Source of the DNA: Austropuccinia psidii
Lineage: Eukaryota > Basidiomycota > Pucciniomycetes > Pucciniales > Sphaerophragmiaceae
Direction: 5' to 3'
Assembly (NCBI GenBank): GCA_023105745.1
Contig: JALGQZ010000011.1
Span: 32,719,094 to 32,783,093, forward strand
DNA length: 64,000 nucleotides
Every line of letters begins with the position of its first letter. Position 1 is the stretch's first letter. This document shows positions 23,312 to 33,416 of this stretch, one piece after another. The translations under genes were made by a program, and so were the position numbers. A model generated the notes under the pieces. That model saw nothing but the letters and a program-made list of their open reading frames with translations, ran no database searches and was not told the DNA's origin.

Positions 23312-24142
23312 TGTTTGAAGACAATCCAACAGAGGACAACCAAACCGCTGTTGAAAGATTGGTGGACTCTGAAGGTGGGTACCTCATTTATAAAGTGCCA
23401 TAAGAAGAATTCCTGTTCTGAAATCCTCTTATTTCTTATTTTTCTTGAAATATGACTACCAGAAGAGGCTCCCAATACTCCATCCAATCAGATGGAGCTG
23501 GACTCAGAGGTAGAATTGATTTCTCAAAAAGGAATAGGAAGGGAAATATCCCCAGTGGAACAGAATACACACAAGGAAGTGCCTTATCCCAAAGGCAAGT
23601 CCCAGAAATGCCCATGATATCTGAACCAGAGTTGGAACTAAGTATCAGTGACTCAATCAGGTACAAATCACATTAAGAGGGCTCCAATAGACATTTACAT
23701 GAGCCAGTACAAACCATACTACACAGTATAAAAAGACAAGGACTGGGAAATGTTGCCCCAATTACACCAAGGAGTGATGAACTCCTAGCACATCCTGAAA
23801 AAGTTCCTCAAAGAGGAGGAAATAGTGAGATACTCCAATGGATGGAATCCATTATCATCCAAACCTCAAATAAAAAAGATCAAGGAGTACCATGCCAAAA
23901 AGAAGGAGGAAACCAAGCAAGAAGCCCCAGTAGCTTCTACCAGTAATCCCCAAGCCAGCCCACTTCCCCAAGAAGGGGAGAACAAGAAAAAGAATTGGAG
24001 AAAACCATATTCCCCAAGCTACAGGATTACAAAAATCCAAAAGGATGCCATGGGAAATGTATTCAACATGGCCAGAACCTTGATGGAATTCAAGGACAAG
24101 GAAGAACAAAGAATGAGACAACCTCATTTCCCAAAGAAATAA
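23312..24142 (+). CDS. gag: C1 gag ORF1, two exons
   Basis: Exon 23312-23374 starts with TG after AG and is open (FEDNPTEDNQ...). The intron is 23375-23462 (GTGGGT...CCAG, 88 nt, phase 1), and exon 23463 onward enters the frame of the open piece 23825-24142. That piece has YSNGWNPL, then a Lys/Pro/Gln-rich stretch, then FNMARTLMEFKDKEEQ and FPKK-stop. Three in-frame stops (near 23623, 23735 and 23790) show that this copy is damaged. The ATG at 23452 lies inside the predicted intron. The N-terminal gag role is inferred from position only. Confidence 0.6.
23375..23462 (+). other. Predicted phase-1 gag intron of C1
   Basis: Donor GAAG|GTGGGT, acceptor CTACCAG|AAGAGG. Removal joins G|AA and brings the TPSNQMELD-like sequence into frame, which matches TPSNQMDLD in the A elements. 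Confidence 0.6.
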
Positions 24143-24537
24143 CCTTGTCAAAATATGTTGTAAATACTTCAACAGAAATTAATAATAGTATATTATCTCT
24201 AAAAGAAATTAAAAACAGTTCATTATCATTACGAGAAATAAACAACAACCTATCTTCTTTAACAAAAATTGTTGTACAAAATAAAAAAGAAATTGGCAAC
24301 ATTAAGTTTATTGTTGAAAAGAATAAACATAAGATTTTGATTGATAACACTCAAAAATTAATACAAGGACAACAAGAATTGTAGAAATACATAAAAGATA
24401 TCAAAGGTAAAAATTTGAAAATCAGTTATGATGTGAGTATTGACAATCTTACAGAAAAATTGACCCAACTAAGTATTTCTGTAGAAAATTTTGAATAAAA
24501 GACTTCAACACACCAAAGATTACTTTTGGACCATGTG
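23995..24537 (+). pseudogene. gag: C1 gag ORF2, N-terminal part, cut by D1
   Basis: Open from 23995 to 24384 in the -1 frame of ORF1. It is rich in Asn/Ile/Lys with heptad-like repeats (LKEIKNSSLSLREINN), suggesting a coiled coil. After the stop at 24384 the frame continues to the D1 insertion at 24537 and resumes at 53645. The slip point could be the C CCA AAG heptamer at about 24129-24135. Confidence 0.7.
24127..24142 (+). other. Possible -1 frameshift site, gag ORF1/ORF2 of C1
   Basis: ORF1 ends TTC CCA AAG AAA TAA. The heptamer C CCA AAG fits X XXY YYZ, and slippage by -1 gives CCC AAA GAA ATA ACC, the ORF2 frame. A1 and A2 end with the related CCA AAG AAR TAG, but with T instead of C before CCA. 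Confidence 0.4.
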
Positions 24538-25974
24538 TGTCAGCCTGTGACGCATGACCAGAGCACAAGCATGACAGCCAAAATACCATAAACCAATGGT
24601 ATAGCCAAGATACCACCAAAACATGGAACTGAGCCAAGTCAGCTCAAAAGGTATCAAAAGAAAGAGGAAACTCACTTCTTTCTGAAAACATTAGTCCCAT
24701 CATCACAGGACAAGAAGTAACAAAGTTATTTCTGCTCAAAGTTATTGCTGAGCATAAACCTTAATTTTCACCTCTCATCTAAAATCTAGAAGGAGAGGTT
24801 TAACCCCATCAAATTGGTATTTAAAATGAATCTCTAAGTCAGGGATATCCAATGGTACCAGCTAAACTGAGCTAGCACCAGTATTACTTGAGTTATGGTC
24901 AAATTCAGGCCAAATAAGGGTGAACAAAACATTCACCTCTGATCTAACTTCTACAGTTTTCGTGTGGGATACTTGAAGTGGGGTCTTTTTGGAAAGAAAA
25001 AAATCAGGGCTATCTGATGGTGCCATCCACTTCTCAATATCTCAACCATAACAGAAGTTATGAGGCAAACAAGCTCAATACAGTTTTTTGCCCAAACCAT
25101 GCCTATGTACAAAAAACCTTGTACATGGGATACCTTTGTCATACTTAATAATAACCATACCAAATTGGGTATCATTTTGTAGAGCTCATAATGGGCTATT
25201 TAATGAACAAACATTGAGCATGATATCTTAAAAACTGATAGAGTTATTGTCATTTGAAGGTTATAATCCCACAATATGACCAATACAACTGTATTATGAC
25301 AGGATACAGTTGTACTCTGATTGTGAGGTGTCAAATAGACAAAGAAGCATGTTAATACTTCAATACCTCATAAGTCAGTCAATACTGGGGTCCCATACAG
25401 CTTCTGTACATCATTCTACGCGTCATACACGTCAGAATCAGGCTGTGAGGTCCCCAGAAGAAAATTTTCACCCTGTATTGGTGAAAACTGCCCAGATGTG
25501 GTTTCAAACCCACATCTGATCCCAATACAGGGCATACAGGCTGTTCGCAAAACACAAGTAAGTCCTAGAGAATGAAAAATCTTCACTTCCTCCACATGGA
25601 AAGGTCTAGCACCCTTTCCACCCCATTTCAGGATCAAAGGGATGCTTTTCACAGCCAGAATTGTCTCCTCATCCTGCTCTTGAATACCCTACGTAATAAA
25701 CTGTCAAAAACAGTTTTACTTTGGGTAATAATCAGGTATACTCTTAATTTAAATTATTGTAGTCTTTATTATTGTAACCCAACAGGGAAAACTGCACCCA
25801 GGGCTTTCAACAGCGCTCACCACCACTATATTCCTTATAGTAAAGCCCTTTTATTATTAAATTAATCCATCTTTAACGCTTATAAAAACATTTTAAACTA
25901 TTTTCCATGTGTCACAGTCATAGTTTTAGTTGTAAATAGCTTTATCTCTACTTCAACATAGACTCATCCTGAGA
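24538..25974 (+). repeat. D1 5' LTR
   Basis: 1437 bp, TGTCAGCCTG...CTGAGA (family end CTGACA). The pieces after about 25250 closely match the D1 3' LTR (shared GACCAATACAACTG stretch) and differ from D2. It has a hairpin at 25471-25532. Confidence 0.95.
25471..25532 (+). other. Conserved LTR stem-loop, D1 5' LTR
   Basis: CCCTGTATTGG pairs with CCCAATACAGGG and CAGATGTGG with CCACATCTG around an 8-nt loop. It is also present at 30909-30969, 53140-53201 and, inverted, 62811-62872. Confidence 0.65.
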
Positions 25975-25993
25975 TTTTGGGGGCCTGGCCTTG
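25975..25993 (+). other. D1 primer-binding site
   Basis: TTTTGGGGGCCTGGCCTTG after the LTR; D2 has GTG at the end. Confidence 0.65.
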
Positions 25994-26021
25994 TTTCAAA
26001 ACCTTTTTGGACTTATTACAA

Positions 26022-26566
26022 GTAAGTTTTTTCTCTTTTTCATCATTTTATTGACACTCGTTTTATCTTTTTAGCCGTCATTTTCTCTAAAAAATATATA
26101 TATTTATATATTTTGATTTATTTTTGAAAAATACTCATATTTTAAAGAGTATCTGTCACATGGCTGATAACCACAAGACCACTATTTTTGGCGTGTTTTG
26201 TATATAAAAACACTTTTAAGCCACTAATAAAGTCTTAATTCTCAATTGAATCAAGACAGCTCACACTGATAAACCAACAGTTGAGGCGTGTTTGGGCACA
26301 TTGTTTACTCAATATCCCTGTAATACACCATCTTTGACATATTATACTTGCTAATTCCAAGTATTCTGTAAGATATTGGTATACAAACAGTATACCACAT
26401 ATCAGTAAGCTGTATTTTTGACATGGAATTGTTAATTCAATTACACTGTCATAATACAAGGGCATATTGTAATAATATACAAGCCCAGAGGCCATTCTTA
26501 GACGTGCAAAACCAGCCTTTCAAGAAGTCTTAACTAACAGAAGCCCTCTATTCCTGTTTGATTCAG
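26022..26566 (+). other. Predicted leader intron of D1 (creates AUG)
   Basis: Donor ACAA|GTAAGT at 26022, 47 nt downstream of the LTR end, and acceptor GATTCAG|TGGAAGG at 26566. Removal of 545 nt joins ACAA to TGGAAGG, giving ATG GAA GGA in the open gag exon frame. D2 has the same sites. The intron body is AT-rich with an AT dinucleotide run near 26094 and no coding potential. Confidence 0.65.
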
Positions 26567-27641
26567 TGGAAGGAAATTTCATACCACTTGAGACCCAGTC
26601 ACAGGCCAACACACCAGTGACACCCTCAGAACCAGAGGGCAGCAAGGGCAAAGGAAAAAGACTTAGGGAAGGCCTCATTATAGCCAAAAAGTGGACACCA
26701 ATAGCCACTCAGAGGAGTAGAAAAACACGAAACTCTGCTTCAATACAAGGTAAACCAACCTTCACCACTTGTACAGGGAAGATTACAATTATTAACCCAG
26801 TTGTAACCTCCAAAGGCAAACTGCCCAAATCAGCAGATAATAAATTTGTACAAGGCACATTCAAAGGTAAATACCCTAAGAACATAAAGTTTTTGACTGC
26901 TTGCAAGCACTGATATGTCCCCTGCATACCTCAGAGACCTTGGCTTCCAAAGGAACCAGCCAGAGAACAAAGGAGGATTGTCCAGAACCAGAAGACCTGG
27001 AAGAAGACACTTTGGACACAGTGGTGGATGGCAAAACAATTAGGGAGATAATATCAACCTTTCCATTCACACTCCAATTCAACAGAAACCTCAAACCAGA
27101 GGACTGGAAGGATATGGATGAAGTTCTTCACCTCCACCAACTCCTCAAAGGTTTGTTTCAATGGAGAATGGACAACAAGAGGTTCAACCTGGCATCTCAC
27201 TGGGCAGAACTTGGAGCAAGTCGCCAGAAGATCTGTCTCAAAGAGATAGACTTCAAAGATCTTATGGTAATCACAAAAGGTTGGAATCCTACAAGGAAGT
27301 TCAGACTCCTGGAGGCAAGAGCATCGAGGATAAGGGAGAACCAAGCCACTATTCAAGCTATAGAAGAACAATTAACCCAGACAGGGCCTACTCAGATTCC
27401 TTCAGGCTCACAAGGAGCAGGCCAAATCAGCTCTCCAGTGGCTTCACACCATTCAGAAACCAGCAGATCAGTGTCCAAGAGTCACCATTTGTCACAATCC
27501 CAGGAAGTTTCCAGGAGAAGACAAGGAAACAAGGGCAAGAACAAAGCCTCCTTCAACCAGAGGAGGAAAGAGTCAGACCCCATGATCCAGAAGCTGTTAG
27601 ATTTGGTAAAAGAAGTACACAAGAACCAGAAGGAGTTGTAA
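26567..27641 (+). CDS. gag: D1 gag ORF1, two exons, intact
   Basis: Exon 26567-26866 (EGNFIPLETQSQANTPV...), phase-1 intron 26867-26934, exon 26935-27641 ending in KNQKEL-stop. There is no ATG at the exon start; AUG would come from the leader splice. The protein is basic and Ser/Gln/Pro-rich, with an ordered middle (LKPEDWKDMDEVLHLHQLL, then DLMVITKGWNPTRKF) that corresponds to the GWNP/GWTP segment of families A and C. An alternative donor at 26750 would also keep frame. The function is presumed N-terminal gag; I know no named domain. Confidence 0.7.
26867..26934 (+). other. Predicted phase-1 gag intron of D1
   Basis: AAAG|GTAAAT, branch-like CTGAT (about 20 nt before the end), CTCAG|AGACC; 68 nt. 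Without splicing the upstream frame stops at 26913. Confidence 0.65.
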
Positions 27642-28963
27642 ACCACTCCAGAATCAGTAGTCCTAGTAATAGAAACATTACCCCCACTCAGATTGAAAAT
27701 AAAATTGGCACATCTGAGAGTAACATCAACGGTGATACACTGTGGTTACAAATGTCCCAATATGCTGAACAATCTGCAAGGCAGTTTGCAGCAATTAAAG
27801 CTAGCCAAGAGAGGATGAGACAAACTCACGCCTCCTTGGAACAAATAGTTAAGAATCTTCAAGAAGGATATGCTCAACTGAGCAAAGCCTCTGAAGAAAC
27901 CAACAAAAGACTGAATATAGTGTTTGAAGAAAAACACCACAGCACAAGGGACAGGGAGTGTCTGGATGGAGACATTAACAAGTTGTTTCATGCCTACCAT
28001 AGCTTGAAGCCCCAACCACAAGGCCAAGTTATGGAGAATCCATATCAACCAGATGACATCCAACCAGATGCCATGTTGATAAATGAGGCAAGATCCCCAT
28101 CACAATACCATGATGGAGATGGCATGTCTTATTCAGAGAAGGAAGCCTTGAAACAGCTTCCTGAGGCCTCAAGCTGGCCCAAATCCTCTGGATCAGAAGA
28201 ATATGATCATATGGAACTCATAGATTATATTGATGGACTCTTCATTGATGTACCGAGCATACCAGACTACTGGATCACTGCTAGATTGAATACTGCATTT
28301 AAAGTTCATGCTAGTATATGGTACACAGAAATGAAAGAAATCCATGGCAAGCGAAACTGGCCATGGTCGAAGAGTCAAATCATCCAAAAGTACAGTAATG
28401 GAACTTGGATATGGCAAAAGACCATGTCATTTGAAAATGACAAATACTCTGTGGACAAAGATCCATATGAGTGGTGTCTTAGACAGTCTAAAAGACTCAA
28501 AGCCATTGATCCTCAGATGATCATCCAAATAAGGAATCACAAAGTTCTGACCCAATTGCCAGGAGAACTAGAGCATGCAGTAAAATGCATATGCAACCAA
28601 AATTTCACTCTGTTTGACATTGCCAACACCTTACAAGACATAAAGAAAAGGACTAATATAGGGAAATTTACCCCATATAAGAGCAGTAGTTTCAAAGAGA
28701 AACAACCTTTCAGGGTAGAGTTTAAAGACAAACCCAAAGAAAGGGTGACAGAAATGGCAAAGAAGAGGAATGATTGTAACAATTGTGTTTCAACAGACCA
28801 CTATGCCAACAACTGTCCAAAGGCAAAGAAAAAAGTCTATGCCATAGAGAAAGTGCCTGAGGAAGAACCTCCAACAGAGGATTCTGATTCAGACTACATG
28901 GTTGATGCCATCAGAGAACCATCTGAGGATGATCAAGGCCCAAGAGAGGAATTTCTAGTGTAA
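27161..28963 (+). CDS. gag: D1 gag ORF2 (coiled coil, capsid, damaged knuckle)
   Basis: 600-codon open frame, -1 relative to ORF1, overlapping it for 480 nt. From about residue 200: a coil-rich part (QMSQYAEQSARQFAAIKASQ); from about residue 330 a capsid-like part (EEYDHMELIDYIDGLFID, WPWSKSQIIQKYSNG, DPYEWCLRQSKRLKAIDP, LEHAV); then the knuckle CNNCVSTDHYANNC (C-X2-C-X4-H-X4-C spacing kept) and an acidic tail. It ends with two stops, TAA TAA, before protease. The first 160 codons overlap ORF1 and may not be translated. This is the longest intact gag frame in the window. Confidence 0.85.
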   Translation: MENGQQEVQPGISLGRTWSKSPEDLSQRDRLQRSYGNHKRLESYKEVQTPGGKSIEDKGEPSHYSSYRRTINPDRAYSDSFRLTRSRPNQLSSGFTPFRNQQISVQESPFVTIPGSFQEKTRKQGQEQSLLQPEEERVRPHDPEAVRFGKRSTQEPEGVVNHSRISSPSNRNITPTQIENKIGTSESNINGDTLWLQMSQYAEQSARQFAAIKASQERMRQTHASLEQIVKNLQEGYAQLSKASEETNKRLNIVFEEKHHSTRDRECLDGDINKLFHAYHSLKPQPQGQVMENPYQPDDIQPDAMLINEARSPSQYHDGDGMSYSEKEALKQLPEASSWPKSSGSEEYDHMELIDYIDGLFIDVPSIPDYWITARLNTAFKVHASIWYTEMKEIHGKRNWPWSKSQIIQKYSNGTWIWQKTMSFENDKYSVDKDPYEWCLRQSKRLKAIDPQMIIQIRNHKVLTQLPGELEHAVKCICNQNFTLFDIANTLQDIKKRTNIGKFTPYKSSSFKEKQPFRVEFKDKPKERVTEMAKKRNDCNNCVSTDHYANNCPKAKKKVYAIEKVPEEEPPTEDSDSDYMVDAIREPSEDDQGPREEFLV

Positions 28964-28966
28964 TAA

Positions 28967-29976
28967 CAAGAGGAAACCCCACTGCAAATCCAGGACATAC
29001 AGTTGGAAGCAGGCATGCCACAGGACACTGCTAACAAGAACTTGTGCAAACACACACAAGATGCACAAACATTCCTGGTTACACCAACCAAAGGAATGGC
29101 ATATATACATGGGACAACCACAAAAATGACTGTTTGTATTGACAATGCTCAGAACCCACTGATCATTGATAGTGGAGCACACTGCTCCATAGTGGCCAGA
29201 AACTATCTGGATACCCACTTGCCAAATTGGGAAAAACAGCTCTTGCCCACTAAGGCAAAGAACTTTAAAAGTTCATTAGGGAAGATGACTTCCAGTGAGA
29301 CAATTATCAAAGAGATAATTATACCCCACAGGAAGGGTAACATCAGACTTAACCTAGAGTTTGTAGTGCTTGAGGATGCCCACATCCAAGGGCTTCTACT
29401 GGGAACAGATTACCAGAGGATGTATGGCATAGACATTTACAACAGTAAAAATAGGCACATCACCATTGGAACTAACAAGGAAAAGAAATTTTCACTTGAT
29501 ATATACCAGATATCTTCCCAAGACCCATTAGAAGAACTTCTGATGGAATTCAGAGAGGGACAGTTTAGCACTACCCTCACCAGTAAACAAAAACTAAGTT
29601 TACTGAAGATGCTGAGAAAGAACAGACCAGCATTTGCCATTGGTGTAGAACCATTAGGCAAGATCAAAGGCCATGATATAGAACTATATCTGGATGTGGA
29701 AAGGCCTTATCCACCCATGCTGAGGAGACCTCCTTATCCAGCAAGCCTGGAAACCAGGAAAGAAATTGAGAAGCATATCAATGAACTCCTTGATATGGAT
29801 GTCATTAGGAAGATTGGAAATAATGAAATAGTGGAAATCACCACCCCTGTCCTAATCACCTGGCATGATGGAAAGTCTAGACTGTGTGGAGACTTCAGAG
29901 CTCTGAATAACTACACAAAAGCAGAAAGGTACCCTATTTCCAGGATACCTCATGCCTTGGATAAACTGGCTAAAGC
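28967..29976 (+). pseudogene. D1 protease and N-terminal reverse transcriptase, cut by D2
   Basis: In frame with gag ORF2 after the stops at 28961-28966. Protease: LIIDSGAHCSIVARNYLD with the DSG active site, LLLGTDYQRMYGIDIYNS. RT N-terminus: YPPMLRRPPYPASLETRKE, CGDFRALNNYTKAERYPIS. It breaks at KLAKA (29976), where D2 begins, so the YIDD box is not part of this piece. No inactivating change is visible in the protease itself. Confidence 0.9.
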
Positions 29977-31393
29977 TGTCAGCCTGTGACTCAAAACCAG
30001 AGCACAAGCATAACAGCCAAAATACCATAAACCAATGGTATAGCCAAGATACCACCAAAACATGGAGCTGAGCCAAATCAGCTCAAAAGGTATCAAACGA
30101 AAGAGGAAACTCACCTCTTCCTGAAAATATAAGTCCCATCACCATAGGACTAGAAATAACAAAGTTATTCCTGCTCAAAGTTATTGCTGAGCGTAAACCG
30201 TAATTTTCACCTCCCATCTAAAATCTACAAGGAGAGGCTTAACCCAATCAAATGGGTACTCGAATTGAAACTCTAAGCCAGGGCTATCCAATGGTACCAG
30301 CCAAACTGAGCTAGCACCAATATTACTGGAGTTATGGTCAATTTCAGGCCAAATAAGGGTGAACAAAACATTCACCTCTCATGTAACTTCTACAGTTTTA
30401 GTGTGGGATACTTGAAGTGGGGTCTTTTTGGAAAGACCACAATCAGGGATATCTGATGGTGTCATTCACTTCCTCATATCTCAACTGCTGCAGAAGTTAT
30501 GGGGCAAACAAGCTCAATACAGCTTTTTGCCTAAAACACGCAAATGTACAAAAATCTTGTACATGAGATAACTTTGCCATATTTAATGATACACATATCA
30601 AATGAGGTACCATTGTGTAGAGCACATACAGGGCTACACACGGAACCAATTTTGAGGTTTATATCTCAAGAATTGACAAAGTTATGGCTGTTTTAAGGTT
30701 AAAATCCCACCTGCTGTCATATACAGCCTTACCATGGGATAATATCCCATAATCATGAATATGAGGTGTCAAATAGACAAAGAAGCATGTTTTTACTTCA
30801 ATATCTCATATGTCAGTCAATACCGGGGTCCCATACAGTTTCTGTACAGCATTCTACGTGTCATACACGTCAGAATCAGGCTGTGAGGTCCCCAGATGAA
30901 AATTTTCACCCTGTATTGGTAAAAACCGCCCAGATGTGGTTTCAAAACCACAGCTGAGCCCAATACAGGCTATACAGATTGTTTGCATCCCACAAGCCAG
31001 TCCTGGAAGGTGAAAAATCTTCACTTCCTCTACGTGGAAAGGTCTAGCACCCTTTCCACCCCATTTCAGGATAAAAAGGAGGCTTTTCACAGCCAGAATT
31101 GTCTCCTCATCCTGCTCTTGAATACCCTATGTAGTAAACTGTCAAAAACAGTTTTACTCTTGGGTAATAAACAGGTGTAATTATATATTTAATTATTGTA
31201 ACTCTTATTATAGTAACCCAACTGGTAAGATTGCACCCTGGGCTCTCAATAGCGCTCACCACCACTATTATCCAATAGTAGAACCCCTTAATTATGTTAC
31301 AAATCGTCTTTTAAATCAATTTTCTACGTGTCACAGTCATAATTCTAGTTGTAAATACCCTTATTACCACTTCAGTATAGACTCAGCCTGACA
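29977..31393 (+). repeat. D2 5' LTR
   Basis: 1417 bp, TGTCAGCC...CCTGACA. It is diverged from the D1 LTRs, for example around 30715-30760. The conserved hairpin is at 30909-30969. Confidence 0.95.
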
Positions 31394-31982
31394 TTTTGGG
31401 GGCCTGGCCGTGTTTTTTACTTATTCTTGGACCTTACAAGTAAGTTTTCTCTTTTTTATCATTTATTGACACCTGTTTTTCCTTTTTTAGGCTTCATTTT
31501 CTCTTTAAATATATATTTTATATATATTTTTTAATTTCTAAATAAATACTCATATATTATAGAGTACCTGTCCCGTGGCTAATAACCACAGGACTAGTAT
31601 TTTTGGCGTGTTTTATATATAAAAACACTTTAAGCCACTAATACAGTCTTAATTCTTATGTGAATTAAGACAGCTCATACTGATAAACCAACAGTTGAGG
31701 CGTGTTTGGGCACATTATTAACTCAATTGCCCTGTAATACACCATCTTTTGACAGATTATACTTTCTAATTACAAGTATTCTGTGAGACATTGGTATACA
31801 AACAGTATACCACATCTCAGTAAGCTGTATTTTTGACGTAGAGTTGTTAATTCAATTACATTGTCATAATACAAGGGCATATTGTAATAATATACAAGCC
31901 CAGAGGCCATTCTTAGACATGCAAAACCAGCCTTTTAAGAAGTCTTGACTGACATAAGCCCTCTTTTTCCTGTTTGATTAAG
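31394..31982 (+). other. D2 PBS, leader and predicted leader intron
   Basis: PBS TTTTGGGGGCCTGGCCGTG at 31394-31412. The predicted intron is 31440-31982 (ACAA|GTAAGT...TTAAG|TGGAAG, 543 nt), equal to D1. The joined sequence would read ATG GAA GAA. No coding potential otherwise. Confidence 0.6.
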
Positions 31983-33416
31983 TGGAAGAAAACTTCATAC
32001 CACTTGAGACCCAGTCACAGGCCAACACACCAGTGACACCCTCAGAACCAGAGGGCAGCAAGGGAAAAGGAAAAAGGATTAGTGACGGCCTCATTACAGC
32101 CAAAAAGTGGTCACCAATAGCCACTCAGAGGAGTAGAAAACCATGAAACTCTGCTTCAATACAAGGTAAACCAACCTTCACCACTTGTACAGGGAAGATT
32201 ACAATTATTAACCCAGTTGTAACCTCCAAAGGCAAACTGCCCAAATCAGCAGATAATAAATTTGTACAAGGCACAGTCAAAGGTAAATACCCTAAGAACA
32301 TAAAGTTTTTGACTGCTTGCAAGCACTGATATGTCCCCTGCATACCTCAGAGACCTTGGCTTCCAAAGGAACCAGCCAGAGGACAGAGGAGGATTGTCCA
32401 GAACCAGAAGTCCTGAAAGAGGACGCCTTGGACACAGTGGTGGATGGCAAAACAATGAGGGAGATGATATCAACCTTGCCATTCACACTCCAATTCAACA
32501 GAAACCTCAAACCAGAGGACTGGAAGGATATGGATCAAGTTCTTCAGACCCACCAACTCCTCAAAGACTTATTTCAATGGAGCATGGAAAACAAGAGGTT
32601 CAACCTAGAAACTCACTGGGAAGAACTTGGATCAAGTTGCCAGAAGATCTGTCTCAAAGAGATACACTTCAAAGACCTTATGGTAATCACCAAAGGTTGG
32701 AATCCTACAAGACTTCAGACTCCTGGAGGCAAGGGCACAGAGGATAAGAGAGAATCAAGCCACTATCCAAGCAATAGAAGAACAATTAACCCAGACGGGG
32801 CCTACTCAGATTCCTTCAGGTTCACAAGGAGCAGGCCAAATCAGCTCTCCAGTGGCTTCACACCATTCAGAAACCAGAAGATTTGTGGCCAAGAGTCACC
32901 ATTCTTCACAATTCCAGGAAGTTTCCAGGAGAAGACAGGGAAACAAGGGCAAGAACAAAGCCTCCTTCAACCAGAGGAGGAAAGAGTCAGACCCCATGAT
33001 CCAGAAGCTGTTAGATTTGGTAAAGGAAGTACACAAGAACCAGAAGTAGCTGTAAACCACTCTAGAATCAGTAGTCCTAGTAATAGAACCATTACCCCCA
33101 CTCAGAATGAAAATAACATTGTCACATCTGAGAGTAACATCAACAGTGATACACTGTGGTTACAAATGTCCCAATATGCTGAACAATCCGCAAAGCAGTT
33201 TGCAGCAATTAAAGCTAGCCAAGAGAGGATGAGACAAACTCAAGCCTCCTTGGAACAAATAGTTAAGAATCTTCAAGAAGGATATTCTCAACTGAGCAAA
33301 GCCTCTGAAGAAACCAACAAAATACTGAATATAGTCTTTGAAGAACAAAACCACAGCATAAGGGACAGGAAGTGTCTGGATCAAGACATTAACAAATTTT
33401 TAATGCCTACCATAGC
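31983..33416 (+). pseudogene. gag: D2 gag ORF1, frameshifted into ORF2
   Basis: Exon 31983-32282 with a CGA-to-TGA stop near 32144, intron 32283-32350 (68 nt), then exon from 32351. At about 32711 a short deletion relative to D1 (ACAAGACTTCAG against ACAAGGAAGTTCAG) moves ORF1 into the ORF2 frame, giving one chimeric ORF 32317-33420 of 367 codons. The true ORF1 end survives at 32852-33049 (RRRQGNKGKNKASFNQRR ... KNQK-stop). A second indel near 33400 ends the ORF. Confidence 0.75.

Noticed and set aside
25416..25652. Antisense 78-codon ORF in D LTRs (also 30854-31090 and 53085-53321)
   Set aside because: Open in three LTRs with the same length, but it overlaps the conserved hairpin, is broken in D3, has no recognisable domain, and similarity follows from LTR homology.
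26094..26125. AT-repeat tract as a replication origin
   Set aside because: Short AT-rich runs are common across the leaders and LTRs; no consensus supports an origin.
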